A DNA stretch of 64,000 bases. It comes from Bacteroidales bacterium (GTDB lineage: Bacteria > Bacteroidota > Bacteroidia > Bacteroidales > F082). A program made the translations under genes and the position numbers. Shown piece after piece: positions 33,167 through 43,300 of the stretch. The stretch covers positions 124,001 to 188,000 of the forward strand of contig JAFGYB010000023.1 in assembly GCA_016936355.1 (NCBI GenBank), in the 5' to 3' direction. The notes under the pieces were generated by a model. The model saw only the letters and a list, made by a program, of their open reading frames with translations. It searched no databases and was not told the DNA's origin. Position 1 is the first letter of the stretch; each line of letters opens with the position of its first letter.

Positions 33167-34705
33167 TTATTCCTTCCTTCCCAGTTCGTGCAAGCCGGTC
33201 TGGATGCGCATCAACGTCTCTTCCTGTCCGATCAGGGCAATAATATCAAAAAGATGCGGACCTTGCAAAGCCCCCACAATCAGCAAACGGAAGGCGTTCA
33301 TCACAGCTCCCATACCGTATTCCTTTTCCTCAATCCACTGTTTCACCATTTCTTCGGTATGTCCGGCAGTAAAAGGTTCGGTTTTAACCAGTAATTCTTT
33401 CAATTCCATCATCTGGTCATACGAATCTGGTTTCCAGCGTTTCTTTACAGCTTTTTCATCGTACCCGTCGGGGGCCACAAAAAAGAACGACGACTGATCC
33501 CACAACTCGTGAACAAAATCGGCTCTTTCTTTCACCAAACCAACTACCTGTTGCACATACTCACTATCCACCATCAGTCCCTTTTGCTGCAAAACCGGCA
33601 TAAAAGCCCGGGTCAGCTCCTCATTGGCTTTGAGTACCATGTACTGATGATTAAACCAGCGGGCCTTGTCGGGATCAAAACGGGCTCCGGATTTACCCAC
33701 CCGTTCCAGAGAAAAGGCTTCGGCCATAGATTCCATTTCAAACACTTCCCGTTCATCGCCCGGATTCCAACCCAAAAGAGCCAGCATATTGACAAAGGCT
33801 TCCGGGAAATACCCATCCTCGCGATACCCCCGGGTAGTCTCCCCCGTTTGGGGATCAGTCCATTCCAGAGGAAATACCGGGAATCCCAGCCGGTCACCAT
33901 CGCGTTTGCTAAGTTTTCCTTTCCCGTCGGGTTTCAACAACAAAGGCAAATGAGCAAAAGCGGGCTCATTCCATCCAAAAGCTCGGTACAGCATAATGTG
34001 TAAAGGCATGGAAGGCAGCCATTCTTCCCCCCGGATCACATGACTGATTTCCATGAGGTGATCGTCCACCACATTGGCCAAATGATAGGTAGGCATGCCG
34101 TCTGATTTGAACAAAATTTTGTCGTCCAGCGCACGGGTATTCACCACCACTTCACCGCGGATGAGATCCTGCATGTTGACTTCTTCAGATGCAGGCATTT
34201 TGAACCGGATCACATAAGGCTTCCCTGTGTCAAGCCAGGTTTTGACCTCATCTTCGGATATCACCAGTGAGTTCTTCAGTTGGCCCCGGCTTTCAGCATT
34301 GTATGTAAAGGTCTTTTTTTCCGATTCGTAGTGCTTACGCAGCTCGTCCAGCTCGTCTGCCGTATCAAAAGCATAGTATGCATGTCCGCTTTGAATCAAT
34401 TGGTCGGCATATTGTTTATACAACTCTTTTCGTTCCGACTGACGGTACGGACCGAAGGGTCCACCAACATGTACGCCTTCGTCAAACTCAATGCCGCACC
34501 AGCGAAAAGACTCCAGAATATATTCTTCGGCTCCCGGAACAAAGCGGTTTTGATCGGTGTCTTCGATGCGAAGAATAAATTTTCCGCCTTTTTTCCTGGC
34601 CAGTAAATAATTGTAAAGGGCCGTTCGTACACCTCCCATATGCAGCGGGCCGGTAGGGCTGGGTGCAAATCGAACCCTGATATCCTGATTCATCGACATA
34701 TTCAT
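33167..34705 (-). CDS. gltX: Glutamyl-tRNA synthetase
   Basis: This class I aminoacyl-tRNA synthetase has about 512 residues. The HIGH-type motif appears as [20 protein letters not shown], with [10 protein letters not shown] after it, and the KMSKS-type motif as KLSKRDGD. Several Met codons cluster at the start (34705, 34699, 34693). An upstream in-frame codon at 34735 would precede the predicted transcription start, so 34705 is taken as the limit. It charges tRNA-Glu, and possibly tRNA-Gln if a GatCAB amidotransferase is present elsewhere. It leads the gltX-folB-CWC operon. Confidence 0.95.
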   Translation of the reverse strand: MNMSMNQDIRVRFAPSPTGPLHMGGVRTALYNYLLARKKGGKFILRIEDTDQNRFVPGAEEYILESFRWCGIEFDEGVHVGGPFGPYRQSERKELYKQYADQLIQSGHAYYAFDTADELDELRKHYESEKKTFTYNAESRGQLKNSLVISEDEVKTWLDTGKPYVIRFKMPASEEVNMQDLIRGEVVVNTRALDDKILFKSDGMPTYHLANVVDDHLMEISHVIRGEEWLPSMPLHIMLYRAFGWNEPAFAHLPLLLKPDGKGKLSKRDGDRLGFPVFPLEWTDPQTGETTRGYREDGYFPEAFVNMLALLGWNPGDEREVFEMESMAEAFSLERVGKSGARFDPDKARWFNHQYMVLKANEELTRAFMPVLQQKGLMVDSEYVQQVVGLVKERADFVHELWDQSSFFFVAPDGYDEKAVKKRWKPDSYDQMMELKELLVKTEPFTAGHTEEMVKQWIEEKEYGMGAVMNAFRLLIVGALQGPHLFDIIALIGQEETLMRIQTGLHELGRKE

Positions 34706-34717
34706 TGAATTAGGCGG

Positions 34718-34725
34718 CAAAGATA
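34718..34725 (-). promoter_or_regulatory. -7 element of the gltX operon promoter
   Basis: Minus strand TATCTTTG, a full TAnnTTTG match, with only 12 nt between its last base and the first candidate ATG. The mRNA leader is therefore very short. It fixes the gltX start as 34705 or later. Confidence 0.7.
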
Positions 34726-34786
34726 CGGAAAACAAAAAGCCGGAAAAAAGTCGCGGACTAAAATTAGCTTAAAGAAAGAAAGCATG

Positions 34787-34794
34787 TATCTTTG
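34787..34794 (+). promoter_or_regulatory. -7 element of the comB-like gene promoter
   Basis: TATCTTTG on the plus strand, a full TAnnTTTG match, divergent to the gltX promoter 61 nt away. The predicted start near 34800 rules out the TTG at 34792 as a translation start. Confidence 0.65.
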
Positions 34795-34821
34795 CGTTTG
34801 GTTAACAGAAATGCTTTACCA

Positions 34822-35556
34822 GTGAAAATTGATGTTATTCCGTATGCCTCTGCCATTCGAACCGAACGGATTTCGGGAAGAAATGCAGTGGTGATTGATG
34901 TACTTCGTGCCGGTTCGGTTATGGTAACCGCCATGAGTAACGGAGCCAGAGCGTTTCTACCGGTTGTTTCGGTGGAAGAGGCAGTTCAGGTGGCTGAAAA
35001 GATGGAAGGGAACTTTTTACTGGCCGGGGAACGCGACACCAAACTTATCCCCGGTTTTCATCTGGGGAATTCTCCCCTGGAATATACAGCAGACAGAGTC
35101 AAAGGCAAAACCATCATCTTAACCACATCCAACGGTACCCGTGCACTGAATGCGTTGCGGGAAGCCTCCAGGGTCTTTATAGGAACTTTTCTGAACAGCA
35201 ATGCTTTGGTCGATAAGTTGCTGGCCCTCGATGATGTGGTGCTGGTTTGCTCTGGTACCAATGATGACTATTCCATGGACGACGGCATGTTTGCTGCCCA
35301 GGTAATTCACAGGATCGTACAGCAAAAGAAAGCGCACCTTTCGGATCTGGCTCAAAGTCTGCTGCAGGCCTATGAAAGTAAAAACGGAAACCTGAAGGAA
35401 CTGCTGCAAGGCTGCTATCATTTAAACCTTCTGGTCAGAAACGGTTTTGAGAAGGATGTGGAATATTGTCTGCAAACAGACAAACTGTCACTGGTTCCCG
35501 AACTGATTGAGGGAAGCATTTGTGTTCCCGGATATGAAACCACATTAAAAACATGA
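34822..35556 (+). CDS. comB: 2-phosphosulfolactate phosphatase family protein
   Basis: The 244-residue protein reads from a GTG start at 34822 as MKIDVIPYASAIRTERISGRNAVVIDVLRAGSVMV. The AVVIDVLRA segment, the GERD motif and GNSPLEYTADRVKGKTIILTTSNGTRAL are the ComB signatures. The family is a magnesium-dependent acid phosphatase acting on (R)-2-phospho-3-sulfolactate, known from coenzyme M synthesis. In a bacterium of this kind the physiological substrate is uncertain; sulfonated metabolites are a guess. A four-codon frame (34811-34825) ends on the GTG, possibly coupling translation. No neighbour explains its pathway. Confidence 0.85.
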   Translation: MKIDVIPYASAIRTERISGRNAVVIDVLRAGSVMVTAMSNGARAFLPVVSVEEAVQVAEKMEGNFLLAGERDTKLIPGFHLGNSPLEYTADRVKGKTIILTTSNGTRALNALREASRVFIGTFLNSNALVDKLLALDDVVLVCSGTNDDYSMDDGMFAAQVIHRIVQQKKAHLSDLAQSLLQAYESKNGNLKELLQGCYHLNLLVRNGFEKDVEYCLQTDKLSLVPELIEGSICVPGYETTLKT

Positions 35557-35736
35557 ACCATTGAAAATCAATGCAACAGTTTCAGGGAAGATTGTCCGTT
35601 TTCGAACAATGTATGTTTTATTTTGAACAAGTAAACTAATTATCGATCATGAATTGTCCATATATATAGCTCCGTTTCAACCTTTTGAATTTATGGCACA
35701 TTTTATGATAAGCAATACTGAAAAATATAACCCAAT

Positions 35737-37104
35737 ATGAGAAAAACAACTATTCTTTTCATGGTACTCACGGCACTGCTTTTGGTTTCTGTATCGGCAA
35801 GTGCTCAAAAACTATGGTCATTGGAAGATTGCATCAATTATGCTTTTGAAAACAACATTCAAATCAAACAAAGCAAATTGACAGTGGAATCATCGAAAGC
35901 AGATTATTTACAGAGCAAGTTGAATTTCCTTCCTTCCCTGAACCTATCAGCCAATCAAAATACCAGTTGGGGAAGGTCTCTGGACAGGTCAACCTATACC
36001 TATACCAACCAGCAAACCAAACAGCTTTATGGTTCCGTAAGCAGTAGTCTTACGCTGTTCAACGGTTTTCAGAACATCAACCAGATGCGGCAGCAACAGT
36101 TTGCCTACCTGGCACAGAAATACAATTCAGACAATATCAGAGACAACATCTCCTTAAATATAGCCGCTGCCTATCTGCAGATCCTGTACAATGTGGAACA
36201 GGTAAAAAATTCGGAACGGCAACTGCAGACTTCGGAAGATCAGGTTTCCATGACCAAAAAAGAAGTGGAAGTAGGAACCTTAGCCAAAGGTAATTTGCTG
36301 GACGTGGAAGCACAGGCTGCCAGCGATAAGGTGAACCTGGTCAGCGCCCAAAACAAACTGATGCTGGCCTACCTAGATTTAATGCAACTCCTCGACCTGA
36401 AAGCCAGTACCAAATTCGACATTGACAAACCCAACCTGGAAATCACCCGCAAGCCCAGTTTGTTGCCCATCTCTAATATTTATAACAAAGCACTGACGAT
36501 TATGCCCCAAATCAAAAGTGCCGAATACAATGTGAAATCTGCTGACCGGTCGCTGGCCGTCGCCCGAGGCATGAGAAGTCCCAAACTCAGCCTGGCCTCC
36601 TCATACGGAAACAACTACTCCAACCAAATAACCAATCCCGACGGTTCACTCAAACCCTTTTGGGATCAGTTTAAAGACAACGGGAGTATTAACCTTGGTT
36701 TCAGTTTAAGCATTCCCATTTTCAATGGATTCCAAACCGAAACCTACATTAAAAAGTCTAAAATCAACCTCGAAAACGCGGAGTTGAACTTAACCCTGCA
36801 AAAAAACAACCTGAGGAAATCCATCGAACAGGCTTATACTGATGCATTGGCCGCTTACCAAACCTATATCGCCAGTTCAAAATCGGTAGAATCGCTGAAA
36901 GAAGCTTTTAAATATTCACAGGAAAAATTCAATGTAGGCTTACTCAGCGCAACGGATTTCAATGTTGCAAAGAACAACTATTACAATGCGGTATCCAATC
37001 TGACTGCTGCCAAATACGATTACATTTTCAAGACAAAAATTCTTGACTTTTACCTTGGCAGAAGCATGAGTTTAAGCGACATCGCATCGATCAAAAGCAA
37101 CTAA
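35737..37104 (+). CDS. TolC-family outer-membrane efflux protein
   Basis: The 455-residue protein has a signal peptide ending SASAQ and then KLWSLEDCINYAFENNIQIKQS, the classic TolC-family start. Two long amphipathic helical repeats follow, each with an N...L..A..Y pattern, and SLTLFNGFQN and LSIPIFNGFQTE mark the paired outer-membrane strands. It forms a trimeric channel-tunnel through the outer membrane and periplasm. The adaptor gene follows after 176 nt, but no pump gene is adjacent. Confidence 0.92.
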   Translation: MRKTTILFMVLTALLLVSVSASAQKLWSLEDCINYAFENNIQIKQSKLTVESSKADYLQSKLNFLPSLNLSANQNTSWGRSLDRSTYTYTNQQTKQLYGSVSSSLTLFNGFQNINQMRQQQFAYLAQKYNSDNIRDNISLNIAAAYLQILYNVEQVKNSERQLQTSEDQVSMTKKEVEVGTLAKGNLLDVEAQAASDKVNLVSAQNKLMLAYLDLMQLLDLKASTKFDIDKPNLEITRKPSLLPISNIYNKALTIMPQIKSAEYNVKSADRSLAVARGMRSPKLSLASSYGNNYSNQITNPDGSLKPFWDQFKDNGSINLGFSLSIPIFNGFQTETYIKKSKINLENAELNLTLQKNNLRKSIEQAYTDALAAYQTYIASSKSVESLKEAFKYSQEKFNVGLLSATDFNVAKNNYYNAVSNLTAAKYDYIFKTKILDFYLGRSMSLSDIASIKSN

Positions 37105-37280
37105 ACGACGGATGTTTGCTCGAAACATCTGTGAAAGAATCTCCAACTCCCCGAAGCTTAAAAACTTACGGGGATTTGGCATAAAAAGAGAACAGTAGTA
37201 TACTGTTTATAAATTAAATGATTGGCACAAATGGAACAATTTAATTCTTTAATTTCGCATAAATTATAAATCGTAAGATT

Positions 37281-38651
37281 ATGACTAAATCCGGTAAAAA
37301 ATACTTGCTCTTTTCGATTATTGCTGTGGTCCTGATCATCATTGTTGTATTGGTAGTCAAGAAAAGCAAATCCAAGGAGGCCCAGAAAGTAAGCGTTGAA
37401 AAAGTTGAAAAGCGCACCCTTATTCAAACCGTTTCAGCCAATGGCCAGATTGAACCTGCAGTCAATGTAAAGATCAGCCCCTATATTTCCGGCGAGGTAG
37501 TAAACCTGTATGTGAAAGAAGGAGATTATGTAACCAAAGGTCAGAAACTGGCTAAAATCGATCCTAAAATCTACATTTCCGCTTACCAGCAAAGTAAAGC
37601 TTCCACAGAAACAGCCAAAGCCAACCAGGCCAACATGAAGGCGAAACTGTCCGAAGCACAGGCACAGTTTATAAAAGCGCAACTGGATTACAACAGAAGT
37701 GAAAAATTATGGAAAAGCAATGTGATTTCTGCTTCTGATTACGATGCTGCGAAAGCTAATTTTTCAGTGGCAAAGTCTACCGTCAAGGGTACTGAAGAAA
37801 GTTATAAGGCCAGCCAGTTTCAGGTAAAAAATGCCGAAGCCCAGTTGCAACAGGCGGAAGACAACCTCAACCGGACTACTATCTACGCACCGAACAACGG
37901 CACCGTTTCGCAGTTGAATGTGGAAGTGGGGGAACGGGTCACCGGAGCCTCACAGTTTTCATCCGGTACCGAAATCATGAGCATCGCCAATCTGGACGTC
38001 ATGGAAGCTACTGTAGAAGTAAATGAAAACGACATTGTTCAGGTAGCCCTGAATGATACGGCTATCATTGAAGTAGATGCATACCTGGACCATCCGTTTA
38101 AAGGCATTGTAACTCAAATTGCCACTTCAGCCAACACTACAGGTACCAGCGTGGATCAGGTAACGAATTTTGATGTTAAAATCAGGATCCTCAAATCATC
38201 CTACACCGATCTTATCAAACCGAAAAATCCCATTCCTTCCCCATTCAGGCCGGGTATGTCCGCTACGGTAGACATCCAGACCCAGCGGGCCGACAATGTT
38301 TTGTCTGTTCCTATTCAGGCAGTAACAACCCGCTCGACAGAAAAAAAGGTTGCGCTACCTAATAGTGAAAAAAGAGCCCGTGAAAAAATGAAAGAAAACA
38401 AAACCACCACCGCCAAAGAAGATGTGGCTCAGGCTAAAACCCAGGAATATGTATTTCTGTATGATAACGGCGTCGCCAAACTCCAGAAGGTGAAAACCGG
38501 TATCCAGAACAATATGTATATAGAAATTCTGGAAGGGTTAAAAGCAGGCCAGGAAGTCATCACAGCGCCGTATGAATTGGTTTCTAAAAAACTGAAGAAC
38601 GGGGAAGAAGTTAAAAAAGTCTCTCAAAAAGAACTTTTTAGCAGTCATTAA
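37281..38651 (+). CDS. HlyD/MacA-type periplasmic adaptor (membrane fusion protein)
   Basis: The 456-residue product has an N-terminal membrane anchor (LLFSIIAVVLIIIVVLVV). A lipoyl half-motif follows (VNVKISPYISGEVVNLYVKEGDYVTKGQKLAKID), then a long coiled-coil hairpin (about 90-190) and the second lipoyl half (NRTTIYAPNNGTVSQLNVEVGERV). A beta-barrel domain and a membrane-proximal domain complete the fold. It links an inner-membrane pump to the upstream TolC-family protein. The C-terminal domain has a Lys/Glu-rich insertion (about 355-390). A MacB-type ABC pump would be expected next but is absent, so the partner is encoded elsewhere. Confidence 0.9.
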   Translation: MTKSGKKYLLFSIIAVVLIIIVVLVVKKSKSKEAQKVSVEKVEKRTLIQTVSANGQIEPAVNVKISPYISGEVVNLYVKEGDYVTKGQKLAKIDPKIYISAYQQSKASTETAKANQANMKAKLSEAQAQFIKAQLDYNRSEKLWKSNVISASDYDAAKANFSVAKSTVKGTEESYKASQFQVKNAEAQLQQAEDNLNRTTIYAPNNGTVSQLNVEVGERVTGASQFSSGTEIMSIANLDVMEATVEVNENDIVQVALNDTAIIEVDAYLDHPFKGIVTQIATSANTTGTSVDQVTNFDVKIRILKSSYTDLIKPKNPIPSPFRPGMSATVDIQTQRADNVLSVPIQAVTTRSTEKKVALPNSEKRAREKMKENKTTTAKEDVAQAKTQEYVFLYDNGVAKLQKVKTGIQNNMYIEILEGLKAGQEVITAPYELVSKKLKNGEEVKKVSQKELFSSH

Positions 38652-38682
38652 AATTTTTGATTGAAGCAATAAAGCAGAACAT

Positions 38683-39399
38683 TTGGCACTGATACTGAGT
38701 ATAGAAACCTCTACCCGTGTGTGTTCCGTAGCCCTTTCGGAAAACGGAAAACTACTGGCCCTGGAGGAAAGTACCGCACAACATTCGCATGCCGAACAAA
38801 TCACTGTTTTCTCCGAACAGGTGCTCTACAAAGCCGGCAAAAATTTCCGTGACCTGGATGCCATCGCGGTCAGCAAAGGACCCGGATCGTACACGGGTTT
38901 GCGCATTGGCGTATCCACAGCCAAAGGATTCTGCTATTCGCTGGATAAACCCCTGATTTCGGTAGGTACGCTTCCTGCCCTGGCTTCAGGAATGATACAA
39001 TCGTTAATAGATCAGGGTAAGAACCCCGATTCTTATTTATTCTGTCCCATGATTGATGCCCGGAGAATGGAAGTGTATGCTGCCGTGTACGACAGCACCC
39101 TGAATGTGAAAAGAAAGGTGGAGGCTGAAGTCATCGACGAACAATCCTACGCTGATTTTCTCAATGAAAAGCCGGTGCTTTTTATTGGCGACGGAGCCCC
39201 TAAATGCAAAGAGACATTAGAAGGAAAGGACAACGCTTCGTTTACCGAACAGCCCTTTCTCCCATCGGCATCCTATATGATTCCCCTGGCGGAACAGAAG
39301 TTTGCAGCAAAAGAATTTGAAAATGTAGCCTACTTTGAGCCGTTCTATCTGAAAGATTTTATCCCGGGTGTTTCGAGGGTAAAAGGCCTAAAAGATTAA
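38683..39399 (+). CDS. tsaB: tRNA threonylcarbamoyladenosine biosynthesis protein TsaB
   Basis: The 238-residue protein begins at a TTG codon (reading MALILSIETSTRVCSVALSE), because no ATG or GTG lies close upstream and the family N-terminus starts exactly there. The ASKHA-fold motifs AVSKGPGSYTGLRIGVSTAKGF and PMIDARRMEVYAAVYD are present. TsaB is the inactive ATPase-fold partner of TsaD and TsaE in the t6A modification of tRNAs reading ANN codons. It follows the HlyD gene by 31 nt and is closed by a strong terminator. Confidence 0.94.
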   Translation: MALILSIETSTRVCSVALSENGKLLALEESTAQHSHAEQITVFSEQVLYKAGKNFRDLDAIAVSKGPGSYTGLRIGVSTAKGFCYSLDKPLISVGTLPALASGMIQSLIDQGKNPDSYLFCPMIDARRMEVYAAVYDSTLNVKRKVEAEVIDEQSYADFLNEKPVLFIGDGAPKCKETLEGKDNASFTEQPFLPSASYMIPLAEQKFAAKEFENVAYFEPFYLKDFIPGVSRVKGLKD

Positions 39400-39425
39400 C
39401 AAAGGTTTATATTTATTTCATACAG

Positions 39426-39460
39426 AAAGGGAGGCGCCAATCGGTGCCTCCCTTTTGTTT
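39426..39460 (+). terminator. Rho-independent terminator after tsaB
   Basis: AAAGGGAGGC and GCCTCCCTTT arms around a ten-base partly paired loop, followed by TTGTTTTT. It lies between the convergent tsaB and mscS genes and may also serve mscS. Confidence 0.85.
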
Positions 39461-39476
39461 TTACCGTGAGCAACTG

Positions 39477-40316
39477 CTATTTGATCTGATCCAGATGTAC
39501 ATCCATTTGCGGGAAAGGGATGTTGATTCCTTCTTTGCCTGCCTGTTGATAATATTTTTCATTCAAAGTGAAAAATACCCCCCAGTAATCGGCGGCGTTT
39601 ACCCATGCCCGTACGGTAAGATTAACTGAGCTGTCGGCCAGTTCGGACAGGGCAACAAAAGGTTCCGGGTCTTTCTGAATCCGTTCATCTTCTGCAATCA
39701 GCTTCAGGATAAAGGCTTTCGCTTTGTCGTAATCATCGCCATAGGCAATGCCGAATGACCAGTCAACCCGACGGTTTGGCTGTGTACTGAAATTAATAAT
39801 CGTGCCATTGGAGAGGCCCCCGTTGGGAACCAGCATCGTTTTGTTATCCGGTGAAGTCAGGACGGTGACAAAAACATGAATTTCTTTCACTACACCACTC
39901 AATCCCTGAGCCGTGATAAAATCACCTACTTTAAAGGGTTTAAACAACAGAATCATTACTCCCCCGGCAAAGTTTTGCAGCGTTCCGGAAAGAGCCATGC
40001 CCACGGCCAGACCCGCAGCACCCAAAATGGCAATAAAGGAAGTCATTTCCACACCCGCCATCCCCATCACACTGATGATGAGCAGGATCTTCAGTAAAAT
40101 GCCGATGATGCTCTTCAAAAATGAAGAGAGTGAAGGTTCGACATTGCTTTTGTCCATAAGTTTGTGACTGGTTTTGGTCAGGGCTTTGATCACCCACAAA
40201 CCGACCAGTAATACCACAAGAGCCCCCAGAAGCCTGAGGCCATAAGTAGTACTGAATTCGAGGACTGTTTTCCACAGCCCTTCAGCGCTGTTTGACAGAT
40301 TGTTCAAGGAGTACAT
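39477..40316 (-). CDS. Small-conductance mechanosensitive channel, MscS family
   Basis: The 279-residue protein has three transmembrane helices. The third is the glycine/alanine-rich pore helix (FIAILGAAGLAVGMALSGTLQNFAGGVMILLFKPFKVGD, positions about 85-123). The soluble beta domain (VVKEIHVFVTVLTSPDNKTMLVPN) and an alpha/beta C-terminal domain ending FPQMDVHLDQ follow. The length equals E. coli MscS. It releases osmolytes upon hypo-osmotic shock. It is monocistronic, 37 nt from the sprA stop codon. Confidence 0.93.
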   Translation of the reverse strand: MYSLNNLSNSAEGLWKTVLEFSTTYGLRLLGALVVLLVGLWVIKALTKTSHKLMDKSNVEPSLSSFLKSIIGILLKILLIISVMGMAGVEMTSFIAILGAAGLAVGMALSGTLQNFAGGVMILLFKPFKVGDFITAQGLSGVVKEIHVFVTVLTSPDNKTMLVPNGGLSNGTIINFSTQPNRRVDWSFGIAYGDDYDKAKAFILKLIAEDERIQKDPEPFVALSELADSSVNLTVRAWVNAADYWGVFFTLNEKYYQQAGKEGINIPFPQMDVHLDQIK

Positions 40317-40353
40317 ATCATCACTTATTTGTTAATAAATTTGTTGCAGCAGA

Positions 40354-43300
40354 CTACTGCCCTATTAAAAATCTCAACGTCAGCCCTCCGCTTGAAGAGG
40401 CATTCAAAAACTGATTTGAAATATAGGGATTATTTTTATTCCAGTTAAAATAACCGCGCAATTGCAAACTCGAACTCAACATATAGTCGGCAGCAAAATT
40501 AACACTGTATTGTCGGGACCCGGCAGACACCTGGTTGTTGTTCTCATCGATCCGTCGGAGGATGGTTTTGTTGTCCTGAATTCCCACATCCAGCTTCAGA
40601 TTTAAGTCGGTATTGTATTTCTTACCCGGGCGACCCGTGAAATTGGCAATGGAGAACTTCAGCCCTTTCAGCCGGTAACTCAATCCCAGCACCATTTCTT
40701 TTCCATCAATTTCGGTGATTTGATTGTTTATAAAACTAAGGACAATATTTCTGGATTTTTTATACTCCAATCTTCCACCCAGGCTGTTTTTCAGCGTGAA
40801 ATCGATTCCGATCAGGGGACTGAATTGTTCATAGAATGACACCTGACCCAGGTCGTACCGGCTGATGAAATTATCGCTGTTATTGTAAAACTTTCCCGGA
40901 TCCGTTGCATCATAATTCAGGTTGGTAGCCCAGGAGTTGATGCTTAAAATAGAGCTGTATCCGTGGGTAATGTTCAGACTTCTGAACAATTTGCCAATGG
41001 GTTTGATGCGCGTAAGTCCGTTGAACGACACCCGCCAGTTAGGGAAAGGAATCAAGGGGAACGTACGCCCGATGTCCACGCCTTTTCCTGTTTGCCCTGA
41101 GTAGGCCGCCAGGAACGCATAATACATCACCTGCTGTTGTGTGGACGTATACCCCAACGGATAATTTTGCCCCGATACGCTGTCGTATACATACTGCCCC
41201 GACCAGGCAGGATTGTTCGCAGCCAGCCTTTCCGCCACCTCCGGGCGTAGGGCCTTGTACTGATTAAATGCTGCCGAAATATTATCCGTATTCGATTTTT
41301 CAAAAAACGTCCTGATGAACGGGTAAGTGATACTGAAATTACCCGCTCCCTGGCCCGAAAAATCCATAAACTGCTGCGATTCGGGATAAAACCGGAAATA
41401 AGAAGTGTAGTTATCAGCAAAAATTCTGTTTCCATCCAGGTCGATGGTAATGGTGTTCAGAATATTTCCGTTCACTTTATACGACAGCTGATCGGTATAT
41501 TTTTTTATGTACGCCTGATTGAGTGTAGTATCATAGGTCAGCCATCCGTTTCGGGCTGCTGTATAGCGAATATCATGCTGACTACCGAAAATGAATCCCA
41601 GTCCGGGTGCATTCATGGCTGTATTGAGCCCCAACACATCCGGGACAGGCATAAATCCGGGCAACTGGATTCCATCGGACCTGCGGTATACAAAACTGGC
41701 ATTTTTAAACATCATCAAAAACCGGAGGATGCCGTTGAATATTTTATTGCCCCCGACCCCGGCATTGATGTTCGTCTGATTGTCCCGATTTCGGGCCAGC
41801 GGATTTCCGGTCACTCTTGACCTTCCGGCTCCCTGTCGGGAATTGCCGCTGCTGTTGGCCCTTTTCAGGAACGGCAGTTTATTGTACAACTTTGTCAGGT
41901 CAACTCCTCCGTTTACCTGGATATTCCGTGCATTTTCAATGGTACTTCCCAACCGTTTCTGCACGTCGTAAGAAGTTCCGTTCCAGTTGTATTGTGCCTG
42001 ATAGCTGGTGGTCAGATCCATCCAGTCGGTAAGCGGAAGTTTGGACAAGGGAACGCGATACGAAAGCCGCAACGAATGATTGTAGTTTTGTAAGGTTCCC
42101 ATACTTCCGATCTGATCCCAGATCTGACGTTTGTACAGTGCCCATTCCTCGGTGTTTTTATCAGGATAAATTTGGGGTTCCCGAATATAAGCGTTGGCCC
42201 CTGCCACAAAATCCAGCGACAGCGAAGAAGAAAGATCATATTTTAAAGTATAGTTACGGGTCCAGGTCCACGATCGCTTGTAGGTAGGATACATGATAAT
42301 GTCTCCCTCACTTTTGTCGCGGTACAACTGCCGGTCAAACAACCGGTGCATGTTGGTCTGAAACGACAACACCTTAGGCAGCAGATTGAAATTAAAGTCT
42401 TTCAGCCATTTAAGCCAGGGCGACTTCATCTTTTTGTCTTTGGCAAAAGGCCGGATGTTTTTAGGTTGACGACTGAAGTTATACGACAATCCTCCCTGAT
42501 AATTCAGCAGATTATCCGATTGGATATTAATGTTCCGGTGATAAACCTGTGAATAGGCAAACGAAAAATTAAAGTTCGACAAGTCGTAGATCCTGGGCTT
42601 TCTGATTTTTCCCGGTTTGTTTACCTGCTCCTTATGCACGTTCATCAGATTGATGTTCGTCCGTCGGGTATAATCCACCACCATATTGCGGATGGAATCC
42701 CTTTCGGCCCGGGTTGCGTAGGTGCTCAGGTCATCCTTTAATTTCACATCGGGATTCAGCGGATTGTACTTGGGAACTATCAGTCCCTTTCCGTAATCGA
42801 AATGCAACGGAATGGACAGTCCTGTCTTTTTGGGCAATACTTTGCCCAGATCCAGATCGGTTGCAATGGTGTAATTGGTGTTGTTGTCCTGTGAGATCTC
42901 ACCGATGTGTTGTTCCAGACTACCAAAACCGGCGGATTTAAAGGTACCGCTGGCCGAAATCCTTCCCAGGTCAGCCAGATTGGCATCCAGCCGCCCCGTA
43001 GCCGCCCATCCCGAAGTTTTATTGAAGTCGGTTAGACGCAGTTCGTCCAGCCAGACTATGGCACTTTTTGCTTTTCCATCGTCATTCAGTGAGGTACCGA
43101 TTCGTTTTGGATTGATCACTCCGATAAGGATATCCCGCACATCCCCCAGATTCGGGTTCCCCACTACGGTAATTCGGTTGGTTCCGTCGTATTCGGAATA
43201 GGGCGAAAACAACGTCACATTGGAATTGGCCTGTCTCATTTCCACATTACGGTCCTGTTTCACCTGCACCAGCTTATCCAGTTCAATATCCATCCGGTTG

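Noticed and set aside
37148-37174. CCCCG...CGGGG inverted repeat after the TolC-family gene
   Set aside because: The stem is short and bulged and no T run follows; terminator function is doubtful.
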